64,000 nt of DNA from Symbiodinium natans (taxonomy: Eukaryota > Sar > Dinophyceae > Suessiales > Symbiodiniaceae): assembly GCA_905221605.1 (NCBI GenBank), contig CAJNDS010000447.1:107501-171500 (forward strand). The letters run 5' to 3'. A model generated the notes under the pieces. It did not search any database, was not told the DNA's origin, and was given only the letters and a program-made list of their open reading frames with translations. The first letter of the stretch is position 1. Every line of letters begins with the position of its first letter. The position numbers were made by a program, and so were the translations under genes. Positions 23,401 through 32,400 of the stretch are shown one piece after another.

Positions 23401-26400
23401 GCCGCAACACCATGTCGCCACTTTGGTACGGACAAGGGATGCTCAAGAGGCTCAAAGTGCCCTTTCAAACATGATTGGAGCAAGGTCCAAGATCAAAGGG
23501 AAAGATGTAGAGAGTGTTCAGCCAAGGGTCATTTCGCCAAGGACTGTCCCACAAAGAATAGCAAGGGCGACGGGAAAGGGAAGGGTAAGCCTAAGGGTAA
23601 GTACGGCGGAAAGTCCACTGAAGGTGGAAATCAGAACAACGCAAGCTCGAGTGCAAAGACGGCCAAGGTTGAAGCCGAGGCATCAGACCCGCAGCCAGCG
23701 TCCGCTTCAGAGCAAGCGCCAGAGCAAGCGCCAGCAGTTCAAATCCAGGCCCTGTTGAGCGATATGAGCAACGTGGTGAAATCGCTCACCCCTTCAAGCC
23801 TCAAAGCCTTTCAGGTTGACGAGCCGAGTGAGCCATTGTCCGCTCTCCGGAAGGTCGAGCCTGAGGTTATTGAAAATGAGCCAGTTGAGGGAGAAACGGG
23901 TTTGGTTGATAGTGGGGCATCGCATCCGCTTAGAACTGCATCTGAGCAGGAGCTGAGCACAGCAACTCAGGTTCCAGTGACGCTTGCAGGAGATGAGAAG
24001 TCCATGTTGTATCAGTCCCAGCTAGGCACAGTCCTAGTCCCCGATCCTGCGCAATCGCTTGTCCCCATGGGTGCCCTTGTGGAGTGTTTGGGATGCTCGG
24101 TGCACTGGACGCCCAAAGCGTTGAAGATTTGGCATCCTCAACACGGCCGCCTGAAGGTGGGCCTCAGGAACAGGTGCCCAGAGGTTGCGGCTGAGATGGC
24201 TCTGACGCTCATTCGTGAGCTTGAAGAGCAGCGTTTGCAGCAATTCTCTCAGCAGGTCACTCAGATGGAGGCCAGGTTAGAGGCATTGCGGTTTCAGGAG
24301 GAGAAGGGTTGGGTTGAGCACTTCATGGACTATCGCAAGTCCGGATCAGCCACTTCCATGTGGAAGGCGATCATCAGCTGCCCTTTCACCAAAGACCTCC
24401 CCACTGACGTGCAGGGAATGCTTGTTGAGGAGTGGGACCCCAAAGACCCCAATGTAGGATGGGCGTACTTAAAGTCCCTACCTCTCCCGCGCAGGCTTCG
24501 CAAAGCATTGCTTCGTTCGAGATCCTGGACGGTGCACCTGTACGCAGGGGAGAGCGATGCCAGAGATCCTTTAAGAGCTGTTTGCAAAGGGGATAAGGTT
24601 TTGCTGGAGGTTGATGTGTGTCGTTCAAAAGCGTGGGACATGCATGCCAAGGCCTCAGTGTACCGTGTGCTGCTTTGGGCAGCTTGCGAAGGTCGCATTG
24701 ATGAGGTGTTAGGTGGCCCGTCGTGCCGAACGTGGAGTATCCTTAGGAGCATCCCAAAAGAAGGATTTCCAGCACCCGGAAGGGCGGCTAACAGCTTGTA
24801 TGGCTTGGATGACCTCAGCCCCAAGGAGAGGTTAAAGGTTGATCAGGACACAGCGTTGGTTGCCAAACAGCTCCTGGTGTGGCTTTCCCGAGTTCTGCTT
24901 ATTGGGGGATGCCGGGTACCTTGTGAGGAGGAGTTGTCTGGTCTCGTGGGTTTCCTTATGGAGCATCCTCAGGATCCTCAGCGGTATCGGCCCAGCTCCC
25001 CAGAGGTTCAGCAGTGTCCTTCTTTGTGGCGAACGAGCATGTGGACAGCGTTTCGTGATGCGTTTGGTTTTGAAGAGCTGCATTTCGACCAAGGAGCGTT
25101 GGGGCATAGGACAGTCAAGCCTACTACCGTCGGAACGAACTTGCTAGGATTAGCAGACCTTCACGGCTTGAAGGCAGATCCTGAGAAGGTTCAAAGTTCC
25201 AGGGAGGTTCCTTCGCATCTCATGGCCCAGTGGGCTCCGCAGCTGAAACAACGCATCGCTGACGCGATTGCCTCAGCCCATGTGCCCAGTGCCCCATCCG
25301 TGGAGCACCTGGACGAGGTGATTCGCACCTCCAAGCTTTCCGCCGCCGAAAGGCTGGCGTGGTTAGCTCACCTGCAAAACGACCATGTCCCATACCGTGC
25401 AGATTGCAGTACCTGTGTATTAGCAGCAGGTACGGGGCACCATCACCGACGGGTGAAACACCCGACGCCCTTCACTCTTTCGCTGGATATAGCCGGTCCT
25501 TTCAAGACTAAGGGCCGTGACTTTTTTGATAACCGCTATCGCTACTTATTGGTAGGAGCGTACCGTCTTCCGGCTCAGTTCTTGAGGAACCCAGCGGATG
25601 CCGACGCGGAAGTGCCAGCAGAAGAACCTGCCCCTCCCCCTAATGATCCTTTAGAGCTCGGTGAGGAAGAGTCCTCAGAAGCTCGCCCTGCTGACGCAGA
25701 GGTAGATGAGCCCTTAGAGCCTCACACTGCTGACGCAGAGGTAGATGAGCCAGAGTTTGAGGAGGAGGGAGAGGAAGATGCAGAGGAAGGTGCTGGAGTA
25801 GGCCCGGTTGATGACCTAGAGGAAAAGGTTGAGGAGCTCAAAAAGAAGATTGAGTTGAGAACCATTTACCTCGTTCAGCCCCCAAAAACACGCAAAGGTC
25901 CTGAGGTTTTGCAAGCCATCCAGCAGTTCAAGGTCCAACTGAGGCGCAAAGGTCTCCCCTTACACACGCTTCACTCGGACAGAGCACGTGAGTTCAACAC
26001 CCGAGCCTTAAAGGGATGGTTGGCCGATCACGGTCTCTATCATTCGCGCTCCAGTGGCTCAGAGCCAGCCGGAAATTCAACCGCAGAGCTTGGGGTACGC
26101 TGGGTGAAGAGTAAGGTTAGGGCGTTGCTTGTAAATCACGAAGCGCGTGAATGGCCACTTGCAGCGCAGCATGCCGTGCAGCAGCAATGGGACCAGCGTT
26201 TGCCTCCAAGTGGCCACCACCCTGACGGGAAGGTAAGTCCAGCTTTTGGTCAGGTGGTCTGGTATAAAGCTAAGTCCTACGCAGGTGCAGCTGAAAAGAA
26301 AGAGGAGGCCAAGGTAAGTGACAAAGACCTTGCTCCTAGATGGAAAAAGGGCTACTATCGTGGAAAGTCGCCTGACGTACAGGGTGGTCATATCCTTGCC

Positions 26401-29400
26401 AGGGAAGATGGTGGTTTGGTGATAGCTAAGGGGATAAAAGACAAAGTCATCGTCCCACATGAGGAGGAAGAGCTAGCGCTACCGGAGCTCGAAGCTGAAG
26501 CTGTGCATCCGGAGCCCAGCCGTCGTGTTGTGGACAAGTCCTCGCCGCCATTACCGCCTCCCGGAAGGGATGAGCCCCCCGTTGAGGTCATTGCCCCAGG
26601 AGAGGAAGGTTTAGAGGAGCGTGCTGCGGATGCAACAGCCCCAGAACCGCGTCGCCGAATAGTTGGCAAGTCAACGCCACTGGCACCTCCCGGAGGGGAT
26701 GGTCCTCCACTGGAAGCAGCAATCCAGGTTGAAGGCCAAATCCCACGTGGTAGCATGATTTCAGGTTTGGTTGATGTGATTCAGAACACGCCTATTTTGT
26801 GTGAAGCCCCTGTTGCGCGTGCAAATGCCGAAGCCAAGCGGGAGGCATCATATCAAACCATGGGTGTTTTTCAGCATGGTGGCGTTGTTGGGATCACCAA
26901 AGTCACGCATTCTCATGATGAGGTAGTGCGCCGCGCGTGTGAGCTTATCAAGCGAGATCACCCAGGGCACTCATTCACGAGCATCACGTGTTCAAAGAAC
27001 ACACGCATGCCTTTGCACAGGGATTCCCATAATGACCCAGCGACCAAGAACCTAATAAGTCCCCTTTGCGTTCCCAGGGATGGCTCAGGAGGCATATGGG
27101 TTGAGTTGAGGTTGGGAGATCCACTGTTGAGTGAGGTTGTTGAGATGCGATCCGTCAAAGGGAAGCAAATCCCAGGCAACTGCCTAAACCTCAAAGGTCC
27201 CATCCAAATCAGGCCTGATAGATGGCATAGCTCAGATGATTGGAGTGAGGACGAGGGCGATCGTATCCTTCTGGTCGCGCACACAGTGCAAGGGTGGCGA
27301 AGGCTTAGCGCTGAGCAGCGTGAGTGTTTACACGATTTGGGTTTCAACTTGCCAAACACCGCTCCCCGGGAGGGTGAGGCAGCAGCTGAGACGCCAAAGC
27401 TTAGAGCGCTGAGCACGCTCAGAAACTCAGGAGGAGCAGAGGGCAACAGTTCAAGCCATGACTCCTCTGAGTCTTCCAGCTCATCTACATCCTCATCGCC
27501 CGTTTCGCATGGCTCCGAAGCGGGACACCCCTATCACAGCGTTGGTGATTTAGTCAATAGGATAGCAGAGGAGTTTGGGTTGGAGATAACTTCGTCGGAC
27601 GAGGAGTTTGAGAGGGTTCACAACTTCTTTGGCGACATCCCAGGTTTCGCCGATGATGCGGCGTATCGGCCCGATCTAGTTGAAGAGCGGGTGCGAGAGT
27701 GGGCTATAAGGAGGCCTCTTCCCCATCCTGATTTGCCCGGCGGGGTAAACCTCCAGGGTTTGACCATGGCTGAAGTCCACGGGGCCCAAATGATGATAGC
27801 GTACTACCTGGAAAAGTTGTCACGGAATCGGTCACGTGATTCCACTCCAAGTCCTCCGCCAACAGGTTCCCCAGCGCTACGTGTGTTGCAGGTGCCAGTT
27901 TCCAACGCCATCCGGAAGGATAGTGCGCCGCAGAGTGCCGTCCTCAAGTTGGATGATGAAGCGCCGCGTTTGCGCATGATGTCCGTGGGACTTCCCTCTT
28001 GCGTTGAGCAGCGTGCAGCATTTGAGGTTTTGGATGAAGGGGATATAGCACGAATGATGATAGCTGAGATAGAACAGCAACTTAAAAAGGCAGCTGTTCC
28101 TCAACTAGCGTCGCGTCCCTTCCTGCGAAAGGCAGAAGTCCAGTGTACACCCAATGTGGAGGCATTGCTAGCCGAGCTTGAGAAGGAAGGAAAGCCATTA
28201 GAGGTTGTTCACACCGTTGAGTTGAGAGAGGTGAAAGAAAATCTCGCGAAATGGGTCCCTTCGGGCAGAAAAGAGCTTGACAACTTAGTCACCAACAAGA
28301 AGGCTCTTCGTCGAATGAAAAGGCATGAGCTCCCAAAGGGAACCCGTCTTGTGCCAGGCAAGGGCGTTTTCACAGTGAAGCCAGAAGGTGACGGGTACAA
28401 GCGCAAGACAAGGTTCGTGGCGTGCGGCAACTACTTGCCCAACGATGGGGTAGGTGATTTGTACGCAGCAGGCGCAGATGCCACTACTTTGCGTGCCATC
28501 CTGTCATACAGTGCTGGTCGTCCTTGGGTTGCAGGTACCACAGACATCCGTCAAGCCTTCGTGCTCGCTCCCTGGAAGGGTGAGCCTGTCGCTGTCACTC
28601 CCCCCAAAGTGGCCATTGATATGGGCCTGTGTGAGCCTGATGAGGTTTGGTTTGTAGACCAAGCACTGTACGGCCTCAGGGAAAGTCCCAAGTTGTGGGG
28701 TGATTTCAGGGATGCAGAGCTCCGCCGAGCACGTTGGTTAGTAGATGGGGTTGAGTACCGCCTGGAGCAGATGACGTCAGATGACCAACTCTGGCGCATC
28801 GTTGCAAGCACTCTCCGGAAGGATGGGTCCAAAGACCTTGAGACGACCTTCGGGTTTATCTTGGTTTACGTTGACGACATCTTTACCGTGGGTGAGTCTA
28901 GTGTGATAGGAGGTTTTCACAACTGGTTGTCTAGCAAGTGGGAGTGTGACCCTGTTGCCATGCTTGCAGCCAACAAGCCTATTCGGTTTTTAGGCATGGA
29001 AATCCACCTTGGCGAGGAAGGCAAGTCCTTTGAAGTGTCCCAGAAGGGTTTCATTAAGGAACTGCTTCGTTCACATGAGCATAAAGGGACCAAGTCTTGG
29101 TCTATGGGTCCGAGAGACCTCCTGTTGCTGACGCCAGAAGAAGAGGAGGAGCTGTTGCAAGACAACCCCGCTCCCCTGACGGATGAGCCCGTGCTACGCC
29201 AAGCGCAGCGACGAGTTGGAGAACTTCTTTGGCTAATGTCAAGGACGCGTCCCGACCTGCAGTACGTTGTTGCTTTGATGGCGAGCCGAGCCACCAGGTC
29301 TCCAGAAGTAGTTAATAGGATAGGCCAAAGACTCCTAGACTACTTGAACCAAACGTCAGGATACCGTCTTGTGTTTGACGGCAAAGCAGAAGCGCAAGAT

Positions 29401-32400
29401 GAGCTGTGTGTTTTTACTGACTCGTCTTTTGCCCCCGCAGGTGCAAGAAGCCACGGCGCTGCAGTGGTCACTTTCCGAGGGTCGCCGATATGCTGGCGTA
29501 GTTCTAGGCAAGCGTTAGTCACCCTCTCCACAGCAGAGAGCGAGCTCGTTGAGGCTGTCGAGGGAGCCCTTTTGTTGAAGAGCACTGAGGGGCTGATTCG
29601 AGAGATCAGTGGGTGTTCTCCAAACCCTGTGCTCAAGGTCGACAACATGTCGGCCATGCAGCTTCTTAACGGTTCTGCTGGAAGTTGGCGCACAAGGCAT
29701 TTGAGGCTTCGTAGCAGCTGGCTCAAAGAGCAGATTGCCCAGGGTCTCCTCACCGTAGTCCATGAGCCAGGTGAAACGCAACTTGCCGATTTAGGAACAA
29801 AACCTTTGCCCAAACAGAGGCTTAAGGACCTAGTAGGTCTCTGGAAGCTTAGAGACTTCCCAGACAGGAAGGTCGCGGCTCTCACTGTAACACACCCACA
29901 CACCGCGCAGACTTCAAGTCTCACGTGCTTGCAAGGCATGATTGCCAAGCTCGCCCTGCTGACGCAGTGTGCCTGTGGTGTTGCAGAAAGGGTCCAGGAG
30001 GAGGAGTCCAAGGAGCCGCTTCCAGTGCAGTCTTCTGTAGAGCTGTATGTCCTCATCATCATGCTTGCCATTTGCGTCATAGCCCTGTGGGAGGCTGGTC
30101 GCACGTGTGTGAGGACAGGCAGTGAAGCTGTACGCCTTCGAGCCCTAAGTGCTAGTCCTAAGTCCCGGGTTGACCCTAAGCACAAGCCCCTAAATAAGGC
30201 TGAGTGTCGTGAGCTGAGCACCCTCTGCCACAGGGATCCAGCATGCCCGCTTCCGCCTGCGGAAGCAGAGCGCTTTGCCGAGCTGCTAGCTAGGCTGAAC
30301 GAAGGCCAAGCTCCAGTGAGCAGAGAGCAAGGTGCAGCAAGTCTTTCTTGTGAGCCTGCAGCGAGTCCCCTTCCACGAGCCCCAGAGCTGCGTGAAGAAA
30401 GGGAAGAGCACGTGCCTGCTGGAACTGTTGAGGCCAGCACTCAGACAGATCCAGAACCTGCGTTCCGGAGGCTCACTCCCGAAGTAATGCCCACACCAAT
30501 CGTTCGCATCGTGCCGACTCCATATGAAGGCCCGTTTTTCTGCACATTTGACAGAAGGACAAAGATCCATACTGATCCCAACTGTTGGGGTCTACGCAAC
30601 GTCCCGCATGCCGCAGTGCAGCACAGGGAGATGTGTGCCAACTGCCTGGCGCGACTGCACGCAGCGCATGGGCAGTAAGGGCCAAGTTTTGCCACTCGGG
30701 AGAGCAGGCTGTGCCGCAACGCATTTCCTTGCATCTCCGCCCGGAAGGGTAGGACGTAGTGAGCCTGCCGTAGAAGGGTTTTTAACAGTTTGTGCATCTG
30801 CCCTCATATCGGTGGATGCAAGGAGGAGTGTAGAAACTCACCCTTCTCCGTGTCTGTACTCTGTAGGTCAGTAGAGCCTGTAGTGTGCACTTGTTTTTCC
30901 TTTGTTGCTGTTCAGGCCCAAGGCCCAAAGGAACATGCATCAAAAACAGTCATAGGAAGTAGCTATGTAGCAACTTCAAGACTCAACAACTTTCAGACTT
31001 CTTTGCTGTGAGGAAAAGATCCCAGGGTGTAGCGCGTGCAATGGATCCTTTACTAAGAAGGCGCACTGCTCTTACACCTGGAGAGTCCGATCCCACGGCT
31101 CTTCAGCCCCTTAAACCCTGCTGCCCCAAGCCCCTAAACCCTGAATGAGGGTTTCGGGTTTGTCTTTCGAGGGCGACTGCACAACCCTAAACCAAGCCCT
31201 AGACCCTAAATCCTAAACCCCAAACCCTAAACTGTGATACCCCCCAAACCCTAAGCCCCAAACAAACCCAAACCCTAAACCCCAAACCCTAAACCCCAAA
31301 CCCTAAACCCCAGACCCGGGCTCCCACCATGTGCTTCTTGCTACTTGAGCAATTTCACCAACCCCAAACCCGAAAATCCTGCACCTGAAACCCCGAAGCC
31401 TCAACTCAAGCCCAGCGCTCTTTCTCGAGGGCTCAGTTGGGCAACCGGAAAAAAAAAACACGAACTGAAGCAAATCTGACAAGAAACTCCACAGCCTAGG
31501 CCAAAGCACAAGGGACCCCAAACTCTCCTGCAGTTAAAACCCCTAAACCCTAAACCCTAAACCCTAAACCCTAAACCCTAAACCCTAAACCCCCAACCCT
31601 GAACCCCAAACCCCAAACCCTAAAGTACCTTTACCCTGAGATTTGCAATCCCTAAGCTCGTGGGCTTCGGCTTTTTTCGCCGTTTAGGGGTTTGGGGTGC
31701 AGGGGTCACGGAGTGAGGGGTGAGGGGTTCAGGGTTTAGAGAGCTGTTACGATAGTGTTTGCGAATTTGGGTAACCTTAAACCCTTATAAACCCTAAACC
31801 CTGAACCCTAAACCTAAACCCCAAACCCCAAACCCTAAACCCTAAACCCTAAACCCGAAGCCGCACCTGCCCCTGCTGATCCGCGGCATTGACATCGGCA
31901 CGGGCCTGCCAGGTAAACAGGGCGGGTAGGGTTTGGGGTTTGGGGTTTTGGGGTTTGGGGTTTGGGGTTTGGGGTTTGGGGTTTGGGGTTTGGGGTTTGG
32001 GGTTTGGGGTTTAGGGTTTAGGGTTTAGGGTTCTGGGTTCTGGGTTCTGGGTTCTGGGTTCTGGGTTCTGGGTTCTGGGTTCTGGGTTCTGGGTTCTGGG
32101 TTCTGGGTTCTGGGTTCTGGATTCTGGGTTCTGGGTTCTGGGTTCTGGGTTCTCGTCGCGTCGACCTTGTCCCCACCCCATGTACGCCAGAAGAAGGGCC
32201 TAAGTAGTGGGGTGTGTTCAGGCTTACAGGCTATGTGGGGGGGGGGGGGGGGGATTGGCGGCGTTGGGTTGAGCAATTTGGGTACCCTACCGGGCGTAAG
32301 AAACATAATGCAGAAGGGGCCCGCAGAACCCTAAACCCTAAACCCTGAACAAATGAGCCCCTCATGGCAAATTGGTGTAGTCTAAATCCTAGTTTCCTCC

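Larger units (their letters stand above)
20825..31105 (+). mobile_element. Complete Ty1/copia LTR retrotransposon, 10.28 kb
   Basis: Layout: 277-bp LTR, primer-binding site, one gag-pol frame of about 9.6 kb, purine tract, 277-bp LTR, with a 5-bp target duplication. Integrase precedes reverse transcriptase, which defines the copia (Pseudoviridae-like) order; RT and RNase H motifs agree. The two LTRs read as identical by eye and the polyprotein has no stop or frameshift, both signs of a recent insertion that may still be mobile. It lies antisense inside an intron of the minus-strand ankyrin gene and contains none of the telomeric-type arrays that fill the surrounding DNA, so it arrived after they formed. 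At about 3200 residues the product is more than twice the usual copia Gag-Pol length because of extra domains. Confidence 0.96.

Noticed and set aside
29340-30440. 366-codon antisense frame in the retrotransposon
   Set aside because: Lies opposite the conserved RNase H and tail frame; a shadow of high-GC coding DNA with no recognisable domain.
20825-31105. Infectious retrovirus
   Set aside because: Integrase precedes reverse transcriptase (copia order) and no envelope gene is present; the tail has one membrane-like helix only.
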